NCBI GenBank assembly: GCA_002633025.1
Contig: NMRB01000451.1
Location: 105,069-169,068 of the forward strand
Reading direction: 5' to 3'
Length of the DNA: 64,000 nt
From: Notospermus geniculatus
Lineage: Eukaryota; Nemertea; Pilidiophora; Heteronemertea; Lineidae
Positions 1 through 13,046 of this stretch are shown one piece after another. Position 1 is the stretch's first letter, and each line of letters begins with the position of its first letter. The notes below the pieces were generated by a model. That model had not been told where the DNA came from. It did not search any database and saw only the letters and a program-made list of their open reading frames with translations. The translations under genes were made by a program, and so were the position numbers.

Positions 1-206
1 ATGAAACTTAATGAAATGTATGAAGTGTCACATTATCTGAAGTCCTTCCAGGCTGTTTCATTTCCTTGAAATGATCATTTTTCATGTTGGGTATGTAATA
101 ATAGAACAGTTGTTAAAAGAATCAATTCAAAAAGACTGGTGTCATCATGCATTTTAATATTCACAGATATTGAAATTCAACATTTAATTTGTTTCTTCTT
201 TTTCAG
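1..206 (+). other. Intron tail upstream of KLF exon
   Basis: No coding sequence is visible. The stretch ends in a pyrimidine-rich tract and a tttttcag acceptor directly before the first KLF coding exon in the window. The KLF start codon and its first exon must lie before base 1. Confidence 0.7.
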
Positions 207-1512
207 GCTAAAACGGAACTTGACCAATACATAGCACAAATTTGTTCAGAAAACGGCCTGAATTCACCAGTATTTAAGAAACCTCGACGCGAAAGTGCAT
301 CAGTTGTGGATGAATTTTTCCAGGAGGACAAAAGTGGTATTGATTTGAACTTTAATGTTAGTATGAACTTAAAGATGATGCCCAGGTTCTCACATCACTA
401 TAATAACAATTACCACAGGGGTGGTTACCAGTACATGAAAATGGAGAACTCATTCCATAATATTCGACGTGAGAGTTCCAGTCTTGTCGATGACTTCTTT
501 CACAGTGGCGGAGAAAAGACAATGAATTTTGAAAATTACAACAAAAATATTCAAAATACTGTGCCACTAGGGTCACCTGAGGTTCCAACCGTTTCACTGC
601 CAAAGATGTCCGTGTGTTCTGAACCTCAAGTTGGGAAGAAAGTTGATTTAGAAGGTGGTGTTGACAATTTCTGGGATGACATTCAACAGTGTTTGCAGAC
701 AACACAAAACATCGGCGACGATAGGGATGAAAACCTGAAGCCGCCAAGTGTGAAAAACATGCAGGGAACACTTATGCAGAATACGTGTCACTCTGAGGGC
801 GAGTACGATTTGACCAAGGTTAAAAAGGAGCCGGGGATGGACTATGAAAACTGTTGTAATTATGAACTCAGTAAAAGTATCGAGTGCAAACGGGAGAGTC
901 TAGAGCAAAGTAGCTGCCAGTTTACGAGTTCTCCAATGCAGTGTAGCTCGCCACTGGACTGCTCAAACACTATGTCTTGCTCAACGTCAATGGGTCCTTG
1001 TTCTGTGAACACGTCGTGTGTGGTGTCCTGCTCGAGTTCAGTTTCACCAGGAATGGGCACGGACAAGACAGACCGCCCCAAATCTCTCATTCTTCCAAAG
1101 CCATCTCTAATCATGCCACCTCAACAAAATTTAGCCACATCATCAGGGAGTTCTTGTCCATATTCTGCTGCCCCGATGATGTACCAGAATGCCAACAACG
1201 GCCCGTATTCGTGTCAGTCCAACATGTCGAGTCCACAATCGCTGCCACCGACACCACCATCATCTCAGCCAGGCAGCCCCAATGGTGACGAGTACCCGCC
1301 TCCTCCACCATACCCAGGCACCGCCAAACTGACGCCACTCAGGTACCTCGTGTCTGCTGCCCCTCTGCTGAATGAAGGTTGTAACGCCCCTATTCCTCGA
1401 ACGCCATCAGGTGTGCTCAGGAACACACATCCAGGCTGCACAACAATACGTTACAACAGAAAAAATAACCCAGACCTCGAAAAGAGACGAATCCACTTCT
1501 GTGACTTTCCTG
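207..1512 (+). CDS. klf5: KLF5-like transcription factor, large internal exon
   Basis: This exon encodes about 435 residues of the N-terminal regulatory region of a Kruppel-like zinc-finger factor, a nuclear protein that binds GC/CACCC boxes. It starts after tttttcag in phase 0 and ends at CCT G|gtgagt in phase 1. An in-frame ATG at 189 lies in the intron and is not used. Visible parts, numbered from the exon start: RRES motifs at 27-30 and 87-90, each followed by VDEFF or VDDFF; a related VDNFWDD at 152; a sumoylation-type VKKEP at 205-209; a Cys/Ser-rich stretch at about 234-281; a PPPPY (PPxY) motif near 365-369, as expected for WW-domain ubiquitin ligases; and NPDLEKRRIH at 421-430, a KLF5 signature just before zinc finger 1. 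The KLF5 assignment rests on that signature and the fingers; a KLF4/6/7-type paralogue is less likely. Confidence 0.9.
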
Positions 1513-2110
1513 GTGAGTAGTTTCTTACACATTTCTTTGCTTTTTTAGCCTCAGTGATGACATGAAGACTGGGAAGAAACACATGCAGCTTTTTTACTTT
1601 CACCCTGCATGCATCAATGACGATCATCTACCACCATTACCATGACAACGAAGGGTTTCAGTCCTGCGGGAACATGCGATACCCTGCATCTTCTGCACTT
1701 GACATGAGCGGGTGGCAGAAACATGCATTATACACGAGACACGACTGTATCCTGCGCTATTTTTAGCCACTTCACTCCATGCGCACATTGATCCTCTTAT
1801 TCACCCGTCTGTTTGTCAATTACCATGACGACTGCCGATTATGCCAATATTTTAATAAAAAATCCACTCAGAGGAGAATTAACCACACAATTTACCGGTG
1901 GCATACCTCAATATTGAACTGTGAAGTTTACCCATACCTTCTTTTCACATGCATGCAAAATATAAAGGACCTTGATATGATATTGTACATTGAGCATTGC
2001 GTGGGTGTTCTTTAACCCCTTCTTGTCCGTAATGAGCAACTTGAGAAACCAGAACTTTTTGAAATATCACACACACTACAGTATAGCCGTGGATATTGTG
2101 TGGTGTGAAG

Positions 2111-2352
2111 CAGTGCTCGAAAAGTAGCTGTTTTCATCGCCATTGGCTACAGGATTTTCCCATTTGGCTATATAAGGGATTTTGTCAATTTCGCCAATTG
2201 GCTACAAGAATTCCTTGATTTTCACCATTTTAATCGCCATAAGTCCTTTCTATTTCCATTGGCAGTATCTCAATCATAGATATTTGGCTATGAAACTTTG
2301 TAGACATTTAGCCAAATGGCTACCTTTGAACAACTGAACTTTTCGAGCACTG
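2111..2352. mobile_element. MITE with cagtgctcgaaaagt termini
   Basis: Perfect 15-bp terminal inverted repeats (2111-2125 and 2338-2352) are flanked by the direct repeat gtgaag at 2105-2110 and 2353-2358, read as a target-site duplication. The 242-bp body has repeated ttggcta words and no open frame. CAGTG termini recall hAT elements, but those usually duplicate 8 bp, so the family is uncertain. Confidence 0.7.
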
Positions 2353-2495
2353 GTGAAGTCTTCATTTTTAAGTCGACATTGACCTGTGTTATAATTTTTG
2401 TCCACATTTCTGTTGTCTGAGTGCATGCTGTAGCTTTAGGTTGCACAAGATGTTGCAACAAGATGTTGTGAATGAGTGGGAGTCAAGTGGAGTAG

Positions 2496-2764
2496 CCAGG
2501 GTTTCCGCCAGAGGGGAGAATGGGGAGAATTCCATCCCCAAGAAAATTATTTGGGGATAAATCCATCCCCAAATTTTTCAGAAAGAATGGATTTTTTTTC
2601 TTTAAATCTTTTCTTTTTTCTTTTCAAAACATCATATTATTATACCATCATGTTATCTTGCAGCCCATGTACAATGTTTTGTGAAAAAAATCCAAAAAAA
2701 ATTTTTGTTTTTTATTTTTTTTTTTGGTCCATCCCCAAATTTTTTTTTCTGGCGGAAACCCTGG
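2496..2764. mobile_element. MITE with ccagggtttccgccaga termini
   Basis: 17-bp terminal inverted repeats lie at 2496-2512 and 2748-2764. The interior repeats ccatccccaaa in several orientations and contains long T runs. No transposase is seen, and no convincing target duplication. Confidence 0.65.
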
Positions 2765-2869
2765 TGGCGACTGCTGGTTTCTTCCATGATTATGGGGTAT
2801 CCAGTCTTTACAAAACAATGAAATGAATATTAAAATTTTATGACATCTTGAGCCAGTTGCAATTCTAAG

Positions 2870-4050
2870 CCTAAGGGCTGTATGCACAGGTCGGACTGTA
2901 GTTTTCTCTTTGCTTGAATTGAAGCATTGAGAAAAGTCAGACTTTAATGAAAGTGTGGCTGAAGTCCGACCCGTGCATACGGCCCTAATTCTTTGCCATT
3001 CAGGCCTAGGCACCTGTCACCGGCCTGTGACTGTGACTCAGACCTATGAAACTTGACTTATCCCAGATCTTTCCCCCTTACATTTTGACTTGTCAAAAAT
3101 ACCCTGAGGATATACCGTATCAGGTTTTCGATCCCTCGTCATGACTTTGCCAGTTTTCTTAAGATTTCACCATATATGGTTAGAAAATGACCATAAATCT
3201 TGGTTCTGACTGAGATGGCTGTTTAATGATCCTAATGTCTCTTCCTGTCACAGTAGTGTAGCTCAACATACACCTCAGTCCAAAGAGGATTACTGCACTG
3301 GCTAAAACTAAAAGGTCTTGGACCATTAAGAAAACAGTAATCTGTAAACAGGGGATTTGGCCCTAAGTACACAACCCTCATGTCTGGTGAAGTCATCAGC
3401 TGGGGCCATTACAGAACTATTCCTGGCTGACTCAACAGCTTGCAATGGATTGTGTGATTCCTAGATNAGGGCTATGCACGGGACGGGTCAGACTGTAGTT
3501 TTCTCTTTGCTTGAAGCATTGAGAAAAGTCAGACTTTATGAAAGTGTGGCTGAAGTCCGACCCCTGCATACGGCCCTAATTCTTTGCCATGTAGGTCTAG
3601 GCACCTGTCACCGGCCTGTGACTGTGACTCAGACCTTTATGAAACTTGACTTATCCCAGATCTTTTCCCCTTACATTTTGACTTGTCAAAAATACCCTGA
3701 GGATATCAGGTTTTCGATCCCTTCCGTCATGACTTTGCCAGTTTTCTTAAGATTTCACCATATATGGTTAGAAAATGACCATAAATCTTGGTTCTGAGTA
3801 GGCTGTTTAATGATCCTAATGTCTCTTCCTGTCACAGTAGTGTAGCTCAACATACACCTCAGTCCAAAGAGGATTACTGCACTGGCTAAAACTAAAAGGT
3901 CTTGGACCATTAAGAAAACAGTAATCTGTAAACAGGGGATTTGGCCCTAAGTACACAACCCTCATGTCTGGTGAAGTCATCAGCTGGGGCCATTACAGAA
4001 CTATTCCTGGCTGACTCAACAGCTTGCAATGGATTGTGTGATTCCTAGAT
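2870..4050 (+). repeat. Direct duplication of about 590 bp around a single n
   Basis: Sequence 2870-3465 recurs almost unchanged at 3467-4050, for example ttgtgtgattcctagat at the end of both. Differences are small indels and substitutions. The copies meet at an isolated n (3466), which points to two alleles joined by the assembler rather than a genomic tandem. Confidence 0.8.
2875..2985. mobile_element. Harbinger-like MITE, TAA flanks
   Basis: Inverted ends gggctgtatgcac and gtgcatacggccc are flanked on both sides by TAA (2872-2874 and 2986-2988). A three-base TWA target duplication with GGG/GGC ends fits non-autonomous PIF/Harbinger elements. A second copy of the element lies inside the local duplication, near 3468-3578. 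Confidence 0.65.
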
Positions 4051-6430
4051 GGAAAAGTATCCCCAAATTACCCCTGATTAATAGTCAATTTTGTGAGATT
4101 TTTGTCCCAATATTACTGAACACCCATATTTTATCATATAATGGCTGATTCATGGTTGTATCTTCCTGTTGTAGAGTGGTGTATAAAGTAGGGCAAGAAT
4201 TTGCTCGAAAGCCTCCATGAAAACATGAATGAATGGTTTAGCATAATTCATGTAATTTTATGTTTGTAGGTGAAAAGACATCTTGCCATTCATGTGGTCT
4301 CTGTTCCATACATTCACAGGTGAATTTTTCTTTTAGAATACCACTTTTATTTGGTATGGTGACGTGGGTGAAGTCAGTTGATAGATCAATATGAACAATT
4401 CTAGTGAACAAGTAGTATTTTCTTGTGGTATTCACACACAAACCAAAATGGCAGGTTCATTCTCAATGGTCATTCATAAAGAACAGGTACTGCCATCTAC
4501 AGTGTAAAAAACAAACAAGATTTCTGTGAATGAAAATAGGTTACACTCTATATCAGCATAATATATGGCTTTTATCTGATGACATAAACCCGTTATCTCA
4601 CGACTTTTGTGCATTTATTGATCAGAAACCTGTATATTATACCACAGGAATGATTTCCCAACTGGTATTGTGTTCTAAAAACCCGTGGAAACAAGCCTAT
4701 TTAAAAAAGTGATGTAATGTCCTTACTAGCGGTGATATGTCAGATTGAGGCCAGGTCTTTTCATGAATGAACTCAATATGAATGGTGGAAGTCTTATGGT
4801 AGTTGGCAACAGCCGGCATTGGCTGATTCTTAATGTATTCTGACCTAATTCCGGATGTAATATTCCATTGAGTTTTCAGCGCATTGAGTGTACAGTAGTA
4901 GTGTATGTGTTTTATACCATGGTCTGTTTCTGTTGGGTATTTGCCCATGTTCAGAGTATAGAAACTCCCTACAGGCTATAGGCTGATGTCAGTGTGTGTG
5001 TTATTATTGAACTCTCCGTTACATGTGTCCTGTCTGTGGTGAATCAATCACAGAAGGGGAAAATAATGTTAATACTTAATATCTGCGTGAAGGGGATGTC
5101 AGGTCGGTACAGTGTCGTGTGTGAAGAGACCAGACATGAGTAGAATATTAACCGTTGTTGAATTCGATCATTCACAAACTTGCCCACAGTACAGTGTGAT
5201 CAATTTTGGCTTGAAAAGGCGATCTTTTGGTTGTCATAATTTCAGGATTAGATTCCCTATATCATGTTGCTGATGATCCTTTGGCTCAACAGAGAGTTAA
5301 TTTAGTGAGAGAGTACCAGGCGTGATGATGAAATCACACCATAATGTTATAAAAATAAAGCTGTTGTAATTCCCCTGAGGTGACGGTGAGGTAAAGGCTG
5401 CTTGACCTCTGAGCCATATTCTCACCAATCAAGCAGGGCTATTTCATCATACACCATAATTGTGTCAAGATTATATTGGTACACAGTGTAGTATCCAATT
5501 TAGTATAACAGTATAGTAGGCCTACCAACCAATGTGGTGATTGGTATTGTCGGCCTGTGTAGTTGTTGGCACATGGCGCGACTCACAGTCACAGCTGTTT
5601 TTATCACCCAGTTATCCCCAAATTCTTCCCCGCCAGGTAGGCCTATTTGACCTTCACAAAATCATAGTTTTAAACAGGTTTGGGGCACTTGACTTCAAAT
5701 CTAAGTGATCATGTGACTCCTGTTTTACCACACTAAACCAAGCTGACCAACTGCAAATGAAAAACTAGAATTGGAGGTTAGAAATGTCATCCTTCTTCCC
5801 ACAAAATGTTGGAATTAATCAATTGAAGACTCGGAGTCGTTTGCAAATTGATGGTTTCTTACCTTCGGTTCACCTTGAGTGAACCCATTTGATTCATTGC
5901 TCATTACATTCCCAGCCATTCAGAAATCAGATCATGACATTTTTTATTCAAAATATATTATGACAAGCTTCTTTGGTTTCCATGGCAATCGGGAACATGC
6001 TGGTCGTCTTTTTTTGCGAGAGACAAAGCTGTTACTATTGAGATTAATAACTGTTAGGAAATCTTGGTGGGATACTAAGAATTAATGAAGAAGATGGTTT
6101 GTGAAGATGAAGCAGTTGATGTCGAGTACATTGATGTGTGTCAGTTTGACAACAGTGGTGCCATCTCCTGGTGGGATGATGATCCAACCTGCCTGTGATG
6201 GGTTCAGAGCCTCATCTGCTGACTGTAAGTTGAAGTGGACATACAAGTTTCTGTAGTGTCCAAAATCATGTGGACACCATTTTCAGTGCACTTTGGCTGA
6301 GGGTGGTTGCTCCCATAAAACTTTCAATTCTTGATCAGGGTCTGGACATGGTACTAAAGCAGAACATGCTCATCATTACAGCAAACAACATAAAATGAAA
6401 GTCTATTTTATGTCATTCTCTATGATTTTT

Positions 6431-6762
6431 AGCTCACCTCTGTGAGGTGAGCTTCTCCCATGGTGTGTCGTCCGTCGTCCGTCGTCGTCCGTCCGTCGTC
6501 GTTAACAGGGGTGGCACGTTTCTAAACCGCTTGGGTTACAAACTTGAAATTTGGTGTACAGGTACCCTATGGTAAAAACTATCTCTGGACCGAAACTTAG
6601 CGCTGCTGCTTGTACACTCTGGCCTGTAGGGGGCGCTTTGTGAAAACATTCTTTCGGCCGTATCTCCTGAACGCGGTTAGCTAGAACCACGAAACTTTTA
6701 TGGTGGGTTCCTCTGATGAGACTTCATCACATAAATCCCGGGTTTTTGATTTGACCTACTTT
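6431..6762 (+). repeat. agctcacc / gtccgtcgtc interspersed repeat
   Basis: It begins ttttagctcacctctgtgag, continues with a gtccgtcgtcgtccgtc tract and ends near ccgggtttttgatttgacct. A related copy starts at 58337. This kind of repeat is common in marine invertebrate genomes. A CTCF-like core lies inside it at 6621-6637. Confidence 0.7.
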
Positions 6763-7125
6763 NGTATACAACAAGGGGTGCAGACAGACTGTTAGCATGT
6801 AAATGGACTCTCAAGCTGATGAAAACAGGCTCTATTGAGAAATTATAAGATAACTGAAAAAAGCGAATTGACATCTGAGCAGTGCATGACATTATTAGCT
6901 CTGAAGGTGCCCAACATTGGGCTGGAGGAAACCAGAATGGCCGGAGAAAATCTACGCTGAAAGAAAGTCGCTCTCTATCTAGGTTGGTTATCATATGAAG
7001 AATGGGTTTGATTGGGAATTAAAAACCTTGGCCCTGGAACCTCAGCAGTGACAGCTCTCCATTGCACCACTCAAGCAAGTACCTCCTATACGACTTTGTA
7101 CATTCCATGTTCATTACTTCTCATA

Positions 7126-7234
7126 GGGCCGTATTCTAGAAGCTTCCTTAAATACCTTTAGCTATTGTTTGAAGGGCAGAATACAAAAGCTTAAAGTGGA
7201 CCTTAGAGTTAAGGAGGCTTCTAGAATACGGGCC
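7126..7234. mobile_element. MITE with ggccgtattctagaag termini
   Basis: 26-bp inverted ends (7126-7151 and 7209-7234) are flanked by ata on both sides (7123-7125 and 7235-7237). The total length is 109 bp with no coding content. The GGGCC ends and three-base target suggest a Harbinger-type non-autonomous element. Confidence 0.7.
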
Positions 7235-10200
7235 ATAGTATACTCAGTCTATGTTGGAACTCCCTGAGTATATGTTTTGTAAAATTCGGTGTATCATTTG
7301 TCAGGTGGTTTAAATAAAACACCGGAAGAATCAAATTACTGTAAATTATCAACATTTAACAGTGATAAATTTACTAAATTTTACGATAATGATATCAGTG
7401 GTTATCAGTCTACCTATACTTTTTTTACTCGTCTGTGATGGTCATTTGAAAACATCTCCAATTAGTCAATAATGTGCTTCAACTATATGTCCCAGTACCA
7501 TATGGCATTGGATGTCACCATTGGGATACTGCATACTATGGTCGCAGTTGCCAGTCTACTTGACATTCACAACCTTATATTCTGGAGGTGAAAACCATGT
7601 TTTCAAACCTCATTGCACTTTCTGAAGAAGGAGAAAGCACAAAAATTGACACACAAAATGATAAATATCAAGAAGTCAACTTCCAGAATCTTGCAAATTT
7701 TCGACCCCAACCGAGGGTTTGTCACCTCGGAATCCTGCACTTTCTGAGTATCGGAAAATTGCACTTTCTGAGTATCTTATAGGTCTTCATGTGAACTGTC
7801 ACTTATTTGACCGCATGAGTGATTCTCTAGGCTTTTTCATACCACTTGTTTGTTACCTGTAGGGTAAATTGTTTGTTACCCTTGTTGTCCTTGCTGAATG
7901 GTACAGAAAGGTTTAATCAAAAAGTTGATGCAAACTTATCGTAGATGACATAAAATGCTTCCAGTTGACACGAAGTTTTTCTTTCTGCTTGGGCAATCAA
8001 AACCTTATTAGTGAGAAGGATTACAAGGATGCACAGGCCTTAACTAAAGCAGGGCTCATCACTTATAAAAACAGAACTAAAACCCTCAGTTGAAATGAGT
8101 AAAGGCGTATCACATACATGTACATAAAAGCCAAACCAACAGCAGAGTTGCCACCTTGGCGTGATCCATTCTCACCTGTGGGGGCGCTGCAGGGGAGGGT
8201 TTGTCACCTGGGAGCGCCATTGAACGCATCCTGTTGTCTGTGATCGCTGTAGACCCTTCTGCGACCCTCCTTGAAGAAGCACTGTCAAACAAAAAGGTCA
8301 TTGCCAAAATGTAAGCGACCACCAAACTCAAAACTGTACGGATCCTATATTGATGACCTAAATAATGAAAATGTGTTTTTTACAACTTTCAACCCCCTCG
8401 GCTATGTAAAGTTATCAGATTGTTTTGTGGACTCAGATAAAGTTTATGCAGTTTGGATAGCATCCAATGTCTTTGAACCAGCATCCAAAGCAGCTGCCCC
8501 GCCCCCACGAAAAAGTTTGCAACTTAAGACACTTTTGACGGTAAACCTCAGTATTTTAGATGCAGATGGGGTAAGGCCTGCAGCTATTGTCAAAATGATG
8601 AAAACCAGGTGGTGAGGTTTTGTTTCATGCCCTTCCTAATCTGAACTCAAAAAGAATTTAAGGGAGTGTTATATTTTTCACAACTGTTTCGTTAGATTAG
8701 AGGACAAGAGGAGACTGCACTCCCTGATTTGAAAACTCCAGCCAAGACAATTCATCCAGACGAGTGCAGAAAACCCCGTTACTATGGTGTCGCTGAATTA
8801 TAATGTTTTTGATGAAAAGAAGGTGTGGTTGTGTTTGAGAAACTTTTATTTGGGCACACCTAAAACAGTGATGAAATTGGAGCCAAAATTATGGCTGCCC
8901 TTGTTGAAGACAATGAATATTGACAATGGGTTATCAGTGTTGTCGCGGGATCACAGACTCGTTCGAAGTTTCTTATGCCTGGCTAATCGAATTTCCCCTT
9001 TCTCCTCTGGTTGCTTAGACAGGAAGAATGTGTTGTTATCTCCTTTTTTCCACCCAATGTTTTATGTGGATGTCTGATGAAAAAAAGCAAGTATTTATGT
9101 AATGCACTACGAGTATGAAAAGAATATCGAGAAAAGTTGATCAAAATGTAACAGTTTGAATCTGGCTTTAGTTATTTGAAACCAGCTTGGCCAAATAATC
9201 TGTAGCTTGACTTTCAAGTCAAGAAGATTGTCGCTCCTTGCTCATAATATAATCAAGGGGGGAGCTTGACATACCCCACTCACCAGTCCCTCTCAAATCT
9301 CAAGAGGGTTCAACTCAATTCAAATATGAACTTTATTAGTTCAAGAAGACTCCAACGGTATGGTGAAAACGTCTAATGTGATCCTGGCATTGTTATTGGC
9401 AAAAGAGGACTGCCATTAAGGCAAATTGAATGCTCAGGTATGTGGGCAGTGGCACACGCCACGGGATCCATCGGAATTGTCCGTGGACCGCTGCCGACGA
9501 TATGTGTTACACAATTTCATCTGGGCGCGTGCAGCCACACCTGGTTGAGGGTAAATAATCGTGGGCACGAGAACTATCGAGAAAAAATCACAATACTGGA
9601 AAAAAGAATTGGTCCGGCACGAGTTCATTATCTTTCGTAGCTGGCGCGAGCCAAAACAGAAGGAATTTATAAATCATGGCGGGTGCACAATGGGGACTCA
9701 CCTGGCTGTGTACCTGTGTGGGCAGAAGATGACGGACAGCATCTTTACACCACGATTGTTGTCAATACAACAATAGATAAAATGAGGCCACGGTTAATGA
9801 GTCTAATGATAAACCCTATAGAAATTAAAGAATCTCGTAAACAGATTTTATTCTGAATATGGTTCAGCTCCACCGAAAATCATATCATGAAAGAAACTGT
9901 CATGACTGTGTCTTGGAACTTACGCCCCAAGCGATGACCTGCATTTCTTTAGAAACCCGACCTCTATTCTCTTTTGAAATTCATCTCTGAAATAACTTTA
10001 CAACACCTACACTTGCCCTATTTTACATTGATTAACATGATGACAATTTAACAAATAAAAGGGCTTACATTTTAACAGATGGTTTTGAATTTGGCTGAAG
10101 GTGCCGTTTTTCTGAATGTCGGCCTTTTGTGGCACCTTAGTGAGAATTACTGTAACTGGTCATCAGCTATTGATGAAAGCTTCACGGCTGATGATGATGT

Positions 10201-10649
10201 CAGCTGGTTGTCTCCGTGAGTGGGTGATGTTTTGAAGCGATCTGCAGATAATTAAGAGTAAAAGTATGCCATCAGAGATGAGAAATTAACATGTCCTTCC
10301 TCGTTTTTAGAAGATTATACCCCCACCCCGAGGAGAGTTTAGCCCTGCTAAATTGTGACTGACAAGTCGCCCGTGAAAAAAAATGCATCCCTTGGGAGGG
10401 TTGAAACTAAACGGTCAGGACCCATGAGACGTATCAATGCTTTGTTGATCTTCTCAAATTCAGGGATTATAATTTGTAGTCTGGCACTTATCCATTGTGG
10501 CTGTACTGTCCGTTATTCCCTGGAGTGATTTTGAAATATATCCCGTCAAAAATTAGGCCAGTTATACTTTATCAGAATTCTAATCGTATAATTCATTGAT
10601 GCTGAGATGCAGAGCTTAGATTGGCATTGTGTTGTGGTCACCCTCCCTC

Positions 10650-10830
10650 TCTTCAATGGGATGTCAGAATGGCATAGGGCGGAACATCACCGCTTGTCAC
10701 CCTGGAGTTTCTGAGTTCAATCCCGAGTCAGACATGCTCTTCATGTGAACAAGGGCTCTCCTGACAGCTCTGGTTTTCTCCCGGTCCTCTGGTATCCTCC
10801 TGCTTTAAATTAAATTCACCCATTGTTGTC
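10650..10830 (+). repeat. tRNA-derived SINE-like element
   Basis: A pol III B-box-like gagttcaatcccgag lies near 10710. It is followed by the SINE core-type block ggttttctcccggtcctc and gtatcctcctgc. The combination is typical of tRNA-related SINEs. The ends are not sharply defined. Confidence 0.5.
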
Positions 10831-12724
10831 AATTTGTGATGCTGCACATGGCACCCAACTCATCTCTTTTAAATTTGTGCAAATAAATTGGTCCAATTGA
10901 CTTCAACTTAAAATACATGTATTCCTAAATAAAAGAACATTCCACATAATCGTATTTTAAGTTTGTAATCTTCATTCTGCACTCAGTAACACTGTCAATG
11001 AAAATACCTGGACGTCATCACCTCAGGTATATAGTAAGCAATTAGATGGCTGGGTCTACAACAATATTTTTATCAGCCCAATCAGTTATTTTGTATACAC
11101 ACACTACCATATGCCATTTGACTCCATTCCTTGGCAAATTACTCGTAAAAATAGTAACTCGTATATATCACGGAAGACTATCACATTTGTCCAGTGGATT
11201 CAAGTACAATAAAAACAGCCCCCCTACAAGAATGAAAATGTTTCCAAGAAAAATCAGAAAATTGATGCAGGAGATATGATCCTTAGGATGTATTGATGTG
11301 TGTTCTTGTTGGACAATGAATTATTACTTAGTCAGCTGGTTTGCATCAATAAATCGAAAGTATGGGCTAAATAGTAAACACATAGGCCACACGCATTCCT
11401 GTGTTTGGCGTGCATTGTGTTGGCGTAGTGTATTTATTGAATCGATATCATATGTGACCCAAAACATGATGAGGAAGCAATTGAAGGCTTACATTTGTGT
11501 CAAAAGTATTTTGTTTTGTTCCCACGGTTATTACAAACATCGTAAAGTTGGAAACAGAAAGTAATCAAAATAAAAAAAGAAAAGGATCTCAAAAGCTTTT
11601 GTCTTCAATACATCAAGGCTGACGACGAAATCAAAAAGACCCCAAACTAGTTCTAAGGCTAATACGTGACGTTGTCTTGAATAATAATGTTATTCAACCT
11701 TGCCGATGGCTTATACCATTCTTCCAAACATTGACAGAGAATCCGACAGATTCATACAAAAAGACATCTCGCATCTAGTACTATTATTATGCGATCAAAC
11801 GGTACACGAGTCAGGGATAATGGCATATGGGAGAACTCCCTGACTCCTTGCTGAATAACAACTGACCTTCGTCACTCCTCTTAATGTGCATTGGTTTTAC
11901 AAATGACGGCAATAGGAGTTGATGTACTTTACGAAAACTACTGCAGCATAACATGATGTGCTAACAACATACATCAGTGTTGAAAATGTAATGCATTTTT
12001 GGGCATAAGCAACTTGAAATAGACTTAGTCATTCGGTGATGATTGGGTTTTGGATTCTCACCAGAAACCAATACCGGTAACCCTGATAAGACAGAGATTA
12101 TTGTGTCACAAATACCGGTTATGACTGATCCTCTAATGATCAGAGACAGGAGCTCAAGGACACCACCAGTAGGGTTTCAGGAAGACGTACACTTATGATT
12201 ATCTTGTATCCTTGCTGCTTTCTTTCACCAACTTTTTTCCTTCATATCATGTCTGATCGCATGATTTCACCAATGTCTAATGCATCTTACAAGTAACATC
12301 TAACTTTTGCATTTGCACAAGGATATTATTATATTTGATACCAAACCCTACTCCTGCATTTTGCCCGTTTTAAGGCTATTAACAAACCTGTGAGTTTCAT
12401 ACCAGTACAAATTTCTTCAAACAAGACCTGAAGTGTTTGGACATATAAAGAGGAGCTTGGGTTATTCAAAAATTCCTGCAGCACCTTTGTTTGTAGACGT
12501 ATTTTGTGGAAATGCAAATCAGACTCGTGCAGTGTGCATCAACTTTGAGTTTTCGTCAACAGACAGCACTCCCTCGTCATTAAACTCTTGGACAACCTTC
12601 ACACGCCAGCATCATTTTCAATGGGGGCTTTCTTCATCTCAGCATCATTGTTTTTCTGCCTAAATGGGTCACCGTGGTAACGGTTATATTCCCATATCTC
12701 GATAACGGGATGACCACACCTTAC

Positions 12725-12883
12725 CTCATATGATGAAACAAACCAAGGACGTCTAACTCCCTCCAACCATTGTGCATGCTGATCTTCAAAACTTTGAAAT
12801 GTTATTAATTGCAGGTCATTGTAAAAACCGCACCTAGACTTGATCTCGGCAGCTGAGTCGGCAGATTTCGATGCTTGCAACAA
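12725..12883 (-). CDS. Exon-like block antisense in KLF intron (block 2)
   Basis: On the minus strand this 159-base block is open for 53 codons. It sits between a strong acceptor (ctcttttgtattattcag) and a strong donor (GAG|gtaagg), and enters and leaves in phase 0. Reading through the donor, the frame stays open to 12599. I recognise no domain. It could be an exon of a gene nested in the KLF intron, or chance: open frames of this size do occur in this DNA. Confidence 0.25.
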
Positions 12884-12953
12884 CTGAATAATACAAAAGA
12901 GGTCACTATTAGTTCATTTAGGCATTGCAAAAGAAGCCACACCTAAAAACCAC

Positions 12954-13046
12954 CAGGCATCTGCCACGTTGGAAGACTTTGTAAACTGTATGGTACTCTG
13001 CAACCAATTTCACCCTGGATGATGGATACCACACCCTGGAAATTGT
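12954..13046 (-). CDS. Exon-like block antisense in KLF intron (block 1)
   Basis: A 93-base minus-strand block follows a very strong acceptor (ggtttttttcatatccgcag) and ends CTG|gtggtt, phase 0 to phase 0. It is compatible with the block at 12725-12883, giving 84 joined codons. A second frame, which leaves in phase 1, is also open and contains a Cys/Pro-rich stretch, so the frame is not settled. No family is recognised. Confidence 0.2.

Noticed and set aside
2648-3013. 121-codon minus-strand open frame
   Set aside because: It overlaps two MITEs and a T-rich run; the frame is explained by repeat composition and has no recognisable protein.
8271-8615. 114-codon plus-strand open frame in the KLF intron
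   Set aside because: No splice or start context and no family; frames of this length arise by chance in this window.
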